In this document: in pieces, positions 1-9,574 of the stretch
How positions within the stretch are numbered: position 1 is the stretch's first letter
Layout of the letters: each line of letters starts with the position of its first letter
Source of the DNA: Inquilinus limosus DSM 16000
Lineage (GTDB): Bacteria; Pseudomonadota; Alphaproteobacteria; DSM-16000; Inquilinaceae
Direction of reading: 5' to 3'
NCBI RefSeq assembly: GCF_000423185.1
Contig: NZ_AUHM01000023.1
Coordinates: 62,001 to 126,000, forward strand
DNA length: 64,000 nucleotides
Program-made: the position numbers and the translations under genes
The notes under the pieces: model-generated
Seen by the model: the letters and a program-made list of their open reading frames with translations, nothing else
The model's database searches: none
What the model was told of the DNA's origin: nothing

Positions 1-424
1 CGAGGCCCTGCAGCAGGAACACGTCGTACTGGTCGACATGGGCGCCGACGCCGCCGCCCGGCGGGGCGTAGCTGACCATGACGTCGTCGAGGCGCCAGTC
101 GGGCACGAAGCGGAAGCGCTCGCGCAGCGCCGCCACCTCCGGCTCCCAGAGGTCGACGCCCTGGACAAGGAGGGTCCAGTCCTTGGCCGGCAGCCTGCCG
201 AAATCGGCCTCGTCGAACGGCCCGTGCCGCACCGACCACTTGCCGCGGCGCCGGGTGATCAGGCGGCTCTCGACTCCGTCCTCGCAGGCGAGGCCCGCCA
301 GCTCGTCCGGGGTGATCGGGCTGGTCCAGCCCGGGATCGCCTGGCGGATCAGCAGCGGCGCCTTCTGCCAGTGGCGGGCCAGGAAGTCGGCGGCGGACAG
401 GCCGCCGAGCAGGGGATCGGTCAT
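1..424 (-). CDS. roxA: RoxA/YcfD-type JmjC ribosomal oxygenase (partial, N-terminal 141 residues)
   Basis: The gene starts at ATG 424-422 and runs off the left edge of the window. The translated N-terminus (MTDPLLGGLSAADFLARHWQ...) has the opening typical of cupin-4/JmjC 2-oxoglutarate and Fe(II)-dependent oxygenases of the YcfD/RoxA group, which hydroxylate an arginine of ribosomal protein L16. The first part of the iron-binding HxD motif is visible as His129-Val-Asp131 (AHVDQYDVFLLQG), close to the truncated end. The distal histidine and the winged-helix part lie outside the window. It is divergent from the thiolase gene, with about 115 bases between them. Family assignment is confident from the N-terminal block and HxD motif. 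The L16 substrate is inferred from the family. Confidence 0.8.
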   Translation of the reverse strand, partial: MTDPLLGGLSAADFLARHWQKAPLLIRQAIPGWTSPITPDELAGLACEDGVESRLITRRRGKWSVRHGPFDEADFGRLPAKDWTLLVQGVDLWEPEVAALRERFRFVPDWRLDDVMVSYAPPGGGVGAHVDQYDVFLLQGL

Positions 425-540
425 GGATGCCGCGATGTTGCTCGAGAAACGACGGCGCGCACTCTACCGGGTCGATCCGCGCTCGCCCAGCGGCGCCTCC
501 GGCGTGCTAGCATCGCCGCAACGAGACACCGGAGGATGTC

Positions 541-1734
541 ATGAGCGCGAATGATCCCGTCGTTATCGCGGGTGCGGCCCGCACCCCGATGGGCGGCTTC
601 CAGGGCGAGCTGAAGGACGTGCGCGCGCCGCAGCTCGGCGCCGTCGCCATCGGCGCGGCGCTGCAGCGCGCGGGCCTTGCCGCCGATCAGGTCGAGGAGG
701 TGGTGATGGGCTGCGTGCTGCCGGCCGGGCTCGGCCAGGCCCCGGCGCGCCAGGCCGCCCGCGGCGCCGGCCTGCCCGACGCGGTGCCCTGCACCACGGT
801 CAACAAGATGTGTGGCTCCGGCATGAAGGCGGTGATGCAGATCCATGACGCGATCGCCGCCGGCTCGATCGGCATCGGCGTCGCGGGCGGTCTGGAGAGC
901 ATGACCAACGCGCCCTATCTGCTGGACCGCGCCCGCGGCGGCTATCGCATGGGCCACGGCCGGGTGCTGGACCACATGTTCCTCGACGGGCTCGAGGACG
1001 CCTATGAGCCCGGCCGGCTGATGGGCACCTATGCCGAGGACACGGCGCAGCACTATCAGTTCACCCGCGAGCAGCAGGACCGCTTCGCGCTGGCCAGCCT
1101 GGAGCGGGCGCGCAAGGCATCGGAGGACGGCACCTTCGCCCGCGAGATCGCGGCGGTGACGGTGAAGGGCCGCGGCGGCGACGTCACCGCCGCGACCGAC
1201 GAGCAGCCGCGCACCGCCCGGCCGGACAAGATCCCGACTCTGAAGCCCGCCTTCCGCCCGGACGGCACGGTGACGGCGGCCAACTCCAGCTCGATCTCCG
1301 ACGGCGGCGCGGCGCTGGTGCTGCTGCGCCGGTCGGAGGCGGAGAAGCGCGGCCTGCCGGTGCTGGCGCAGATCGTCGGCCACGCCAGCCACGCGCGGGC
1401 GCCGGCCTGGTTCACCACCGCGCCGATCGGGGCGATCGAGACGCTGTTCGCGAAGACCGGCTGGTCGACGAAGGATGTCGACCTGTTCGAGATCAACGAG
1501 GCCTTCGCCGTGGTCACCATGGCGGCGATGCGCGACCTCGACCTGCCGCATGACAAGGTCAATGTCCATGGCGGCGCCTGCGCGCTCGGCCATCCGGTCG
1601 GCGCGTCGGGAGCGCGGATCATCGTCACCCTGTTGAATGCGCTGGAGACCCACGGCCTCAAGCGCGGCGTCGCGGCGCTCTGCATCGGCGGCGGCGAGGC
1701 GACGGCGGTGGCGATCGAGCGGGTGGCGGCATAG
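541..1734 (+). CDS. acetyl-CoA acetyltransferase (thiolase)
   Basis: A full-length thiolase of 397 residues that condenses two acyl-CoA units or cleaves 3-ketoacyl-CoA in the cytoplasm. The nucleophilic cysteine is Cys91 in NKMCGSGMKA. The second active-site motifs are GHPVGASG with His351 and CIGGGEA with Cys381. The NEAF motif is also present. All catalytic residues are intact. The ATG is preceded by a strong GGAGG at 531-535. Three bases after its stop the reading continues into a beta-hydroxyacid dehydrogenase gene, so the two probably form an operon for short-chain acyl-CoA or branched-chain acid metabolism. It could serve in PHB synthesis (PhaA-like) or in degradation (AtoB-like). No phaB or CoA-transferase is adjacent to decide. 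Confidence 0.93.
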   Translation: MSANDPVVIAGAARTPMGGFQGELKDVRAPQLGAVAIGAALQRAGLAADQVEEVVMGCVLPAGLGQAPARQAARGAGLPDAVPCTTVNKMCGSGMKAVMQIHDAIAAGSIGIGVAGGLESMTNAPYLLDRARGGYRMGHGRVLDHMFLDGLEDAYEPGRLMGTYAEDTAQHYQFTREQQDRFALASLERARKASEDGTFAREIAAVTVKGRGGDVTAATDEQPRTARPDKIPTLKPAFRPDGTVTAANSSSISDGGAALVLLRRSEAEKRGLPVLAQIVGHASHARAPAWFTTAPIGAIETLFAKTGWSTKDVDLFEINEAFAVVTMAAMRDLDLPHDKVNVHGGACALGHPVGASGARIIVTLLNALETHGLKRGVAALCIGGGEATAVAIERVAA

Positions 1735-1767
1735 CCGGTGGGCCCGCCGGAACGAGAGGACAGGACG

Positions 1768-2664
1768 ATGACAGAGAAAAAGCGGATCGGCGTGGTCGGG
1801 CTCGGCTCGATGGGGGCGGCGATGGCGACGCGCCTGCTCGACCAGGGCTGGCCGGTCGCGGTGTGGAACCGCAGCGCGGGGGCGGAAGAGCCGCTGCTGG
1901 CCAAGGGCGCGGTGCGGGCGGCGACGCCGGCCGAGGCCGCGGCCGACGGCATCGTCCTCTCGATGGTCGCGGAGGACGCGGCCCTGAAGAGCGTGACCAC
2001 CGGCGACAGCGGCATCCTCTCGGGCCTCGGCCAGGGCGGCGTGCATCTGTCGATGAGCACGGTCAGCCCGGCGATCGCCGCCGATCTCGCGGCCGCGCAT
2101 GCGACGGCCGGGTCGGCCTATGTCGCGGCGCCGGTCTTCGGCCGGCCGCCGGCGGCAGGATCGGGCCAGCTCTGGATCGCCGTTTCCGGCCCCGCCGCGG
2201 CCAAGGAGGCCGTGCGGCCGGTGCTGGAGACGCTGGGCCAGGCGGTGCACGACTTCGGCGAGGCGCCGGAGGCGGCGAACGTCGTCAAGATCGGCGGCAA
2301 CTTCATGATCGCGGCGGCGATCGAGGCGATGGCCGAGACCTTCACCCTGCTGGAGAAGCACGGCGTCTCCGCCCGCCAGGCGCATGAGCTGTATTCCAGC
2401 TCGATCTTCGCCGCGCCGATCTACAGGAACTACGGCGGCTTCATCGTCGACAAGCAGTTCTCGCCGCCCGGCTTCCGCATGCCGCTCGGGCTCAAGGATG
2501 TCGGGCTGGCGATGGCGGCCGGGGAGAAGGCGGGCGTGCCGCTGCCCTTCGCCGCGGTGCTGCGCGAGCGCTTCATCGGCTCGATCGCCCGCGGCCGCGG
2601 CGACCTCGACTGGACCGCGATCGCCCTCGACGCGGCGGAGGCGGCGGGGATGAAGGTGGATTGA
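1768..2664 (+). CDS. NAD(P)-dependent beta-hydroxyacid dehydrogenase (HIBADH family)
   Basis: A protein of 298 residues with an N-terminal Rossmann fold (GVVGLGSMGAAMATRL, residues ~6-21) and the helical C-terminal domain of the 3-hydroxyisobutyrate dehydrogenase / tartronate semialdehyde reductase family. The catalytic-lysine block appears as VVKIGGNFM, and the family motif GLKDVGLAM is present near residue 240. The start at ATG 1768 is chosen because AGAGGA precedes it and the Rossmann motif follows at the usual distance. A GTG at 1738 would add ten unlikely residues. It lies directly downstream of the thiolase in the same direction. The exact substrate cannot be read from the sequence; related proteins reduce glyoxylate, succinic semialdehyde or 3-hydroxyisobutyrate. 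Confidence 0.88.
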   Translation: MTEKKRIGVVGLGSMGAAMATRLLDQGWPVAVWNRSAGAEEPLLAKGAVRAATPAEAAADGIVLSMVAEDAALKSVTTGDSGILSGLGQGGVHLSMSTVSPAIAADLAAAHATAGSAYVAAPVFGRPPAAGSGQLWIAVSGPAAAKEAVRPVLETLGQAVHDFGEAPEAANVVKIGGNFMIAAAIEAMAETFTLLEKHGVSARQAHELYSSSIFAAPIYRNYGGFIVDKQFSPPGFRMPLGLKDVGLAMAAGEKAGVPLPFAAVLRERFIGSIARGRGDLDWTAIALDAAEAAGMKVD

Positions 2665-2688
2665 GGCGCAGACGCATCCCTCCCTCGC

Positions 2689-2774
2689 CGTCATTGCGAG
2701 GAGGCGAAGCCGACGAAGCAATCCAGGGCGGCTCGCACTGGCCCCTGGATTGCTTCGCTGCGCTCGCAATGACG
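2689..2774. repeat. intergenic palindromic repeat, family A copy 1
   Basis: An 86-base imperfect inverted repeat. The left arm begins cgtcattgcgaggaggcg and the right arm ends gcgctcgcaatgacg, with matching inner arms aagcaatcc and ggattgctt. It sits in the gap between two convergent genes. Near-identical copies lie at 17290-17375 and 22486-22570, with a diverged copy at 30918-30998. It could fold as a long hairpin and act as a bidirectional transcription end or mRNA stabiliser, but that role is inferred. Confidence 0.85.
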
Positions 2775-2781
2775 CTCTGTC

Positions 2782-4590
2782 TTACTCTGTAACCGGCTCG
2801 GCCACCCGGTGCTGGCGGCGCCACAGCGCGGCATAGAGCCCGTTCCGGGCCAGCAGCGCCGTGTGGCTGCCGCGCTCGGCGATGCGGCCGTGGTCCAGCA
2901 CCAGGATCTCGTCGGCATCGACCACGGTCGACAGCCGGTGGGCGATGATCAGGGTCGAGGTGCCGCGCGACGCCTCGGCCAGGCGGCCCTGGATCGCCTG
3001 TTCGGTGGCACTGTCCAGCGATGATGTCGCCTCATCGAAGATGAACAGCCGCGGCCGCTTCAGCACGGCGCGGGCGATGGCGACGCGCTGCTTCTCGCCG
3101 CCCGACAGCTTCAGCCCGCGCTCGCCGACCCGCGTGTCCCAGCCGTCCGGCAGCCCGGCGACGAAGCGGTCCAGCTGGGCGATCCGCGCCGCCGCCTCGA
3201 CCTCCTCCCGCGTCGCGTCGGGCCGGCCGAAGACCAGGTTGTCGAACAGCGTCTCGTTCAGCAGCACCGTGTCCTGCGGCACCACGGCAATAGCAGCGCG
3301 CAGGGAGGCCTGGGTGACGTCGCGCAGGTCGTGGCCGTCGATCAGGATCCGGCCGGCGGCCGGATCGTAGAAGCGGAACAGCAGCCGGGCGATGGTCGAC
3401 TTGCCGGCGCCCGAGGCGCCGACCACCGCCACCGTTCGCCCGGCCGGCAGGGTGAAGCTGACGTCGCGCAGGATCGGCCGGCGCGGATCGTAGGCGAAGG
3501 AGACGTGCTCAAAGACCAGCGCGCCGCGGCCGGGTGGCAGCGGCACCGCGCCGGGCGCATCCGTCACCTCGGGCGTCTCGTCCAGCAGAGCGAACATCTG
3601 CTCGACCGACCCCAGCGAGTTGCGGATCACCCGGTACAGGCGGCTCAGCTGCTCCAGCGGCCGGGCCAGGCGGACGAAATAGGTGTTCAGCAGCACCAGG
3701 TCGCCGACCGACATCGTGCCGGCCTGCACCGCTTGGCCGCCGAGGATCAGCAGGATGGCGAGGCCGAGGCTCAGCACCGTCATCTGGGCGATGCCGTTCA
3801 GGCTGCGCAGCGCCAGGCCGCGCGCCGCCAGCCGCTCCACCTCCTCCAGCCGCTCGTCGTAGCGGCGGCCGATCGCCCCTTCCGCGCCGAAATACTTCAC
3901 CGTCTCGTAGTTGATCAGGCTGTCGATGGCGACCGCATGGGCGCTGCTGCTCTCCCGGTTCATGGTCCGGATCGTGGTCCGCAGGCTGTCGGCGCCCAGC
4001 GTCATCGCCCAGGCGAAGGCGGCCAGGGTGGCGGCGGTGACCAGGGCGTAGAAGGGCGGCAGATGCGCCAGCAGGATGGCGCAGGTGGCGGCGATCTCGA
4101 TCAGCAGCGGCAGGATGCGGAAGGCGACGTCGTAGATCAGCTCGCGGATGCCGGAGAGGCCGCGGCCCAGGTCCTCGCTGACCGCGCCGGTGCGGCGGCC
4201 CAGATGGAAGCGCAGCGACAGCCCGTGCAGATGGCTGAAGAAGGTGCGGCTCAGCCGCCGCACCAGCCGGTGCTCGATCGGGCCGTAGGCGGCGTATTGC
4301 AGCTCGCCCAGGATGCGCCCGATCCAGGACGCGACGGCGTAGGCCGAGATGATGCCCAGCGCCCCGACCGCCCAGGTGTTCGCCTTCCCGGCATAGGCGT
4401 CGATCGCCAGCGAGAACAGCAGCGGCACCAGCGCCACGGCGAAGGAGGACAGGAACACCAGGGCGACGCAGGCCAGGATGCGCAGCCGCACGCCCCAGCT
4501 TTCGCCGCGCCACAGATAGGGCATGACCCGCCCCAGCGTGGCCAGGTCGCCGCGTGCGCTGTGGTCCCCCCGGGGCGGTGTCATCGACAT
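2782..4590 (-). CDS. ABC exporter, Atm1/HMT1-type (fused permease and ATPase)
   Basis: A half-transporter of about 602 residues: a six-helix ABC exporter domain (residues ~20-320) followed by a nucleotide-binding domain with Walker A GASGAGKST, Q-loop VVPQDTVLL, signature [14 protein letters not shown], Walker B LFIFDEATSSLD and the H-loop IIAHRLST. The permease motif NYETVKYFGAE is characteristic of the Atm1/HMT1 branch, whose members export glutathione-linked sulfur or metal conjugates across the inner membrane. Homodimerisation is expected. The start is uncertain: ATG 4590, ATG 4584 or TTG 4611 are possible and none has a strong ribosome site. It is divergent from an Rrf2 regulator, a context consistent with redox or Fe-S stress. 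It reads toward the palindromic repeat at 2689-2774. Confidence 0.88.
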   Translation of the reverse strand: MSMTPPRGDHSARGDLATLGRVMPYLWRGESWGVRLRILACVALVFLSSFAVALVPLLFSLAIDAYAGKANTWAVGALGIISAYAVASWIGRILGELQYAAYGPIEHRLVRRLSRTFFSHLHGLSLRFHLGRRTGAVSEDLGRGLSGIRELIYDVAFRILPLLIEIAATCAILLAHLPPFYALVTAATLAAFAWAMTLGADSLRTTIRTMNRESSSAHAVAIDSLINYETVKYFGAEGAIGRRYDERLEEVERLAARGLALRSLNGIAQMTVLSLGLAILLILGGQAVQAGTMSVGDLVLLNTYFVRLARPLEQLSRLYRVIRNSLGSVEQMFALLDETPEVTDAPGAVPLPPGRGALVFEHVSFAYDPRRPILRDVSFTLPAGRTVAVVGASGAGKSTIARLLFRFYDPAAGRILIDGHDLRDVTQASLRAAIAVVPQDTVLLNETLFDNLVFGRPDATREEVEAAARIAQLDRFVAGLPDGWDTRVGERGLKLSGGEKQRVAIARAVLKRPRLFIFDEATSSLDSATEQAIQGRLAEASRGTSTLIIAHRLSTVVDADEILVLDHGRIAERGSHTALLARNGLYAALWRRQHRVAEPVTE

Positions 4591-4679
4591 GGGCCGGACT
4601 CGCGTCGTCAATGTCCCATCCTAATACACGGCCGGCACCGGCATCCCGTCGCCATCGCGCTTGCCGTGGCGATCGAATC

Positions 4680-4700
4680 ATGTAACTTTCAAAGTTACAT
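4680..4700. promoter_or_regulatory. 21-bp perfect palindrome, probable Rrf2-regulator operator overlapping its own start codon
   Basis: Arms ATGTAACTTT and AAAGTTACAT flank a single central C at 4690. The right arm runs into the ATG of the Rrf2 gene (4699). This kind of TAACTTT-AAAGTTA dyad is what Rrf2-type dimers bind, so negative autoregulation of the Rrf2/oxidoreductase pair is likely. No ribosome-binding site fits between the palindrome and the ATG, so translation may be leaderless or initiate weakly. Confidence 0.75.
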
Positions 4701-5163
4701 GAAGCGCAGCGAACGCCTTTCCGCCGCCCTCCACGTGCTGGTGCACATGGCCGAGCGGCCCGACGCGGCCATGACCTCGGCCGAGATGGCGGCCTTCGTC
4801 GGCACCAACCCCGTGGTGATCCGGCGCGGCTTCGCCGGGCTGCGCGAGGCCGGCATCGTCACCTCGGTCAAGGGACACGGCGGCGGCTGGCGCCTGGCGC
4901 GGCCGCCGGACGCGGTCACCCTGGCCGAGATCCAGCACGCCCTCGGCGAGCGGGTGGTCTCGCTCGCGGCGTTCGAGGTCCCCCAGCCGACCTGCCTGAT
5001 CCTGCGGGCGGTGACCGCCGCGCTGGACGAGGCGATGCAGGAGGCCGAACGCGCTCTCGACCGGCGCCTCGCGACCCTGACCCTGGCCGACCTCGCGGCC
5101 GATGCCCGCCGGCTCAACGCCGGCGGCGACCACCCTCACGGAGATCCGCATCATGGTTCATGA
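4699..5163 (+). CDS. Rrf2 family transcriptional regulator
   Basis: A winged-helix regulator of 154 residues. The N-terminal part (MKRSERLSAALHVLVHMAER) and the recognition region (TSAEMAAFVGTNPVVIRRGF) match Rrf2 proteins, followed by the wing motif KGHGGGWRLARPP. Only one cysteine is present (Cys99), so the three-Cys Fe-S site of IscR/NsrR is absent. It probably belongs to the thiol- or ligand-sensing branch (YwnA-like). The start at ATG 4699 gives the standard N-terminus and sits in a 21-base palindrome. Its last codons overlap the following oxidoreductase gene by 11 bases, so the pair is translationally linked and the regulator very likely controls that gene. Confidence 0.9.
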   Translation: MKRSERLSAALHVLVHMAERPDAAMTSAEMAAFVGTNPVVIRRGFAGLREAGIVTSVKGHGGGWRLARPPDAVTLAEIQHALGERVVSLAAFEVPQPTCLILRAVTAALDEAMQEAERALDRRLATLTLADLAADARRLNAGGDHPHGDPHHGS

Positions 5164-6055
5164 CGTCATCGTGGTCGGCGGCAGCTACGCCGGCCTGTCC
5201 GCGGCGATGCAGCTGGCCCGCGCCCGCCGCCGGGTGCTGGTGATCGATGCCGGCCGGCCGCGCAACCGCTTCGCCGCCGCGGCGCACGGCTTCCTCGGCC
5301 AGGACGGCAAGCCGCCGCTGGCGATCCAGCAGGAGGCCGCGCGGCAGCTTCGCGCCTATCCGACGGTGGCGTTCGTCGAGGGTGAGGCCGTGGCGGCCCG
5401 CCGGACCGAAGGGGGTTTCGCCGTGGCCCTGGCCAGTGGCCGCGAGGAGGTGGCGTCCTGCCTGATCCTGGCCATCGGTGTGGCCGACGAGCTGCCGCCG
5501 GTGCCGGGGCTGCAGGAGCGATGGGGCGCCACGGTGCTGCACTGCCCCTACTGCCATGGCTACGAGGTCGCCGGCCGGCCCCTCGGCGTCCTGGCCAACC
5601 ACCCGCTGTCGGCCCATCAGGCCGCGATGCTGCCCGACTGGGGCCCGACCACCCACTTCACCCAGGGCGTGTTCGAGCCGGACGCCGAGCAGGCGGCGCA
5701 TCTGGCCGCCCGCGGCGTGCGGATCGAGCGCAGCCCGATCGTGGAGCTGCTGGGCACCGCGCCGGCACTCGAGGCCGTGCGGCTGGCCGACGGCCGGATC
5801 GTGGCGGTTGCCGCCCTGTTCACCGCGGCGAAGACGCGCATGGCCAGCCCGCTGGCGGAGCAGCTCGGCTGCGCCGTCGACGACGGCCCGACCGGGCCCT
5901 GCCTGCGCGTCGACGACTTCAAGCAGACGACGGTCCGTGGGGTCTTCGCCGCGGGCGACGCGGCGAACCCGATGCACAACGCCACCCTGGCCTCGGCCTC
6001 GGGCGTGATGGCGGGGGTGTGCGCCCACCGGTCACTGATGGGGATGGCGGCGTAG
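5153..6055 (+). CDS. thioredoxin-reductase-like FAD/NAD(P) oxidoreductase
   Basis: A flavoprotein of 300 residues. The FAD-binding GxGxxG-type motif is at residues ~5-20 (VIVVGGSYAGLSAAMQL), a redox-active CPYC pair is at Cys131/Cys134 (HCPYCHGYEV), and the second FAD motif GVFAAGDAA is near the C-terminus. The order matches low-molecular-weight thioredoxin reductases. The usual NADPH-domain glycine motif between them is poorly conserved (GVLANHPLSAHQAA), so this is probably one of the TrxR-like proteins whose electron donor or partner differs. ATG 5153 gives the correct N-terminus and overlaps the Rrf2 gene by 11 bases. Co-regulation by that Rrf2 protein is expected; the substrate is unknown. 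Confidence 0.87.
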   Translation: MVHDVIVVGGSYAGLSAAMQLARARRRVLVIDAGRPRNRFAAAAHGFLGQDGKPPLAIQQEAARQLRAYPTVAFVEGEAVAARRTEGGFAVALASGREEVASCLILAIGVADELPPVPGLQERWGATVLHCPYCHGYEVAGRPLGVLANHPLSAHQAAMLPDWGPTTHFTQGVFEPDAEQAAHLAARGVRIERSPIVELLGTAPALEAVRLADGRIVAVAALFTAAKTRMASPLAEQLGCAVDDGPTGPCLRVDDFKQTTVRGVFAAGDAANPMHNATLASASGVMAGVCAHRSLMGMAA

Positions 6056-6117
6056 GATATCCGGTCGACAGCACGGCCGGGCTAAGCGAGGCTGTGCCCG
6101 GCCGGGAGGAGAGCAGG

Positions 6118-6732
6118 ATGCCGTCGCCGATCGAGTTCTATTTCGACTTCGCCAGCCCCTATGGCTATCTCGGCGCCACGCAGATCGACGCGCTGGCCGC
6201 GCGCCACGGCCGCGAGGTGCGGTGGAAGCCGGTGCTGCTGGGGCCGATCATGAAGCAGATCGGCACCCAGCCGATCCGCACTCTGCCGGTGCGCGGGCCG
6301 TATCTGGAGCGCGATGCGGCGCGCTTCGCCGCCTTCCTCGGCGTGCCGTTCACCCTGCCGGCGCAATGGCCGATCGCGGCGCTGGCGCCGTCCCGCGCGG
6401 TGTGGTGGCTGGCCGATGCCCGGCCGGCGCTGGCGCACGACCTCGCCGTCGCCCTCTACGCCGCGCATTGGGGCCGCGGCGAGGACATCGCCGCGCCGGA
6501 GGCGGTGGTCCGCATCGCCGCCGGGCTCGGCCTCGACGAGGCGGAGACCGCGGCGGCGATCCAACGGCCGGAGGTGAAGGACCGGCTGCGGGCGGAGACC
6601 GAGGCGGCGCTGCAGAAGGGCGTGTTCGGCTCGCCCTTCTTCCTGCTGGACGGCGAGGGCTTCTGGGGCGCCGACCGGCTGGACCAGCTGGAATGGCGCC
6701 TTGGGGGCAGCCCTCGCGCCGCCGCCGGCTGA
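6118..6732 (+). CDS. 2-hydroxychromene-2-carboxylate isomerase / DsbA-fold GST-kappa-like protein
   Basis: A protein of 204 residues with the DsbA-type thioredoxin fold opening FYFDFASPYGYLGATQ, in which Ser replaces the DsbA cysteine as in HCCA isomerases and kappa-class glutathione transferases. The C-terminal motif GVFGSPFFLLDGEGFWGADR is the cis-proline and glutathione region seen in that family. ATG 6118 follows GGGAGGAGAG. In naphthalene degraders this enzyme isomerises 2-hydroxychromene-2-carboxylate, but no other aromatic-degradation gene is nearby, so a general glutathione-dependent isomerase or oxidoreductase is equally likely. It ends one base before the convergent secreted-protein gene. 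Confidence 0.85.
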   Translation: MPSPIEFYFDFASPYGYLGATQIDALAARHGREVRWKPVLLGPIMKQIGTQPIRTLPVRGPYLERDAARFAAFLGVPFTLPAQWPIAALAPSRAVWWLADARPALAHDLAVALYAAHWGRGEDIAAPEAVVRIAAGLGLDEAETAAAIQRPEVKDRLRAETEAALQKGVFGSPFFLLDGEGFWGADRLDQLEWRLGGSPRAAAG

Positions 6733-7836
6733 CTACCTCACCTTCTCCGGCTTGTAATACTCCGGCGCCCAGCCCTTGCCGTTCCAGCGGAACAGCCGGT
6801 TACCGTCGACCAGCAGGTCGCGCTTGCCGCCGGTGTAGCTCGGCGCCAGGGCGAAGTCGCGCGCCTTGCCGTCGGCCACCGGGGTCAGCGACTGCGAGCC
6901 CTCGGCCAGGATCTCCCAGGGGCAGCCGTTGTCGTCGCAGTGCTTGGCATCGTTCCAGAACACGATCACGTCCGGGGTCAGCTGCCCGGGCTTCTCGTCC
7001 AGCTCCATCTCCGCCACCTGGAACGGCGCGTCGCGCCAGTTGATCACCGCCGGCGACACCATCGGCGCGTAGCGCGCCTCCAGCAGCGGGATCAGCCGGT
7101 CGGGGATCGGGTCCAGCCAGCGCAGGGGCGGCGGCGGGCTGGCCGGGGCGGGCGCGGTCGGCGTCGCGGCGGCGGTGTCGGTCTGGGGCGCGGCGGCGCC
7201 GGCATCGGTCGCGGCCGGCGCCGTGGCCGGCGCGACCGGGGTCGGCGCGCTCGGCGTGGCGGCGACGGGCCGGCCGCCGCTGGCCAGATGGGCCACCGTC
7301 TCCAGAGTCAGCCCGTTGTTCGGCGACGGGATGTTGTTCTTCTGCTGGTAATCCCGCACCGCCGCCAGGGTGCGCTGCCCGGCCACGCCGTCGACGCGGC
7401 CCAGCCGGTAGCCCTGTCCGTTCAGGGCGCCCTGCACCGCGCCGATCTCGGCCCGGTCGTATTCGATCGCGGCGTTGTCGAAGACATAGGCGCCGGCGAT
7501 GCGGGGCGCGCCGTCGCAGTTCTGCGGCAGCGCGTTGCTCGTCTCGACCGTGGCGCCGCGGCCGTCGAAGTGGATCGCCAGGTTGGCGCCACTGTTGCTG
7601 GTCCAGGTGATGGTGTCGCCCACCGGCTTCGCCATGCCGGACATCAGGCACACGCCGCCGCGGCTGGAGCGGTGCAGCAGGAAGGCGACGTTGCCGTCCC
7701 GCGCCGGCTCGACCAGCAGGCGGATCGGTGCGCCGCCGCTGGCGACATAGGTGCCGGGCTCGATGGTGGCGGCGGCGGCAATGCCCGCCCAGCCGGCGGT
7801 CGCCGCCAGGCAGGCCAGGGCAAGGGGTGAACGCAT
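6733..7836 (-). CDS. exported protein with peptidoglycan-binding-like domain, function unknown
   Basis: A protein of 367 residues with a signal peptide (MRSPLALACLAATAGWAGIAA, cleavage after about residue 22). A beta-rich N-terminal part (~25-115) with two cysteines (Cys64 region and Cys107 region) follows. Then comes a PG_binding_1-like three-helix unit (~125-180, VQGALNGQGYRLGRVDGVAG), an Ala/Pro/Thr-rich linker (~185-245) and a C-terminal domain with CDDNGCPW. It is presumably periplasmic and may associate with the cell wall. The gene abuts the isomerase gene tail to tail with no gap, and is divergent from hisS. I recognise no enzyme signature. Confidence 0.75.
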   Translation of the reverse strand: MRSPLALACLAATAGWAGIAAAATIEPGTYVASGGAPIRLLVEPARDGNVAFLLHRSSRGGVCLMSGMAKPVGDTITWTSNSGANLAIHFDGRGATVETSNALPQNCDGAPRIAGAYVFDNAAIEYDRAEIGAVQGALNGQGYRLGRVDGVAGQRTLAAVRDYQQKNNIPSPNNGLTLETVAHLASGGRPVAATPSAPTPVAPATAPAATDAGAAAPQTDTAAATPTAPAPASPPPPLRWLDPIPDRLIPLLEARYAPMVSPAVINWRDAPFQVAEMELDEKPGQLTPDVIVFWNDAKHCDDNGCPWEILAEGSQSLTPVADGKARDFALAPSYTGGKRDLLVDGNRLFRWNGKGWAPEYYKPEKVR

Positions 7837-7965
7837 CTAAGGCTCTCCCGTATCGTTCGGTCGCGTGCGAAACGCCTGCGGCGCAGGTCGGGTTCCGATT
7901 CCGCGCGGGATGACGGCGGCGGCGCGATCGGCTAAACCGCCACACCCCCTTGGAAGATGACCGCG

Positions 7966-9309
<1,344 letters not shown>

Positions 9310-9379
9310 GAGGCTGATGGAGGCCAGGTCTCCCCTTCCGTTCCTCGGTCCCCGTTCATCAGGGCCATGCTCAATCTTG

Positions 9380-9542
9380 TCCCCCCTCCCCTTGCGGGAG
9401 GGGGGAAGGGGGAGGGGGCTGTCGAGGCCAGACTCCGGACGGTGCTCTACTGGGATCGGACCATTCCCGGTTTCCCCGCAAAGCGCCGGCTCTGGCGGTG
9501 CGAACCCCCTCCCCCTATCCCCCTCCCGCGAGGGGAGGGGGG
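9380..9542. repeat. two GC-rich palindromes (family D) downstream of hisS
   Basis: Two inverted C-run/G-run hairpins lie at 9380-9419 (ccctccccttgcgggaggg core) and 9505-9542 (ccctcccgcgaggggaggg core), separated by about 85 bases without a convincing gene. The same type occurs twice at 51469-51597. They may act as transcription ends for hisS, or be a scattered palindromic repeat. The stretch 9310-9574 holds nothing else I can support. Confidence 0.6.
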
Positions 9543-9574
9543 ACTCGTGGGGTTCGCGGCCGGAGGCCTGAGCC

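Noticed and set aside
421-2769. A 782-residue open frame on the minus strand opposite the thiolase and dehydrogenase genes
   Set aside because: Arg/Ala/Gly/His-rich translation without domains, covering two well-supported genes on the other strand. It is a GC-rich shadow.
3331-4698. Long plus-strand frame opposite the ABC exporter, running into the Rrf2 gene
   Set aside because: Composition is Arg/Gln/Ala/Gly-rich and only its last 154 codons, from 4699, are protein-like. That part is annotated as Rrf2.
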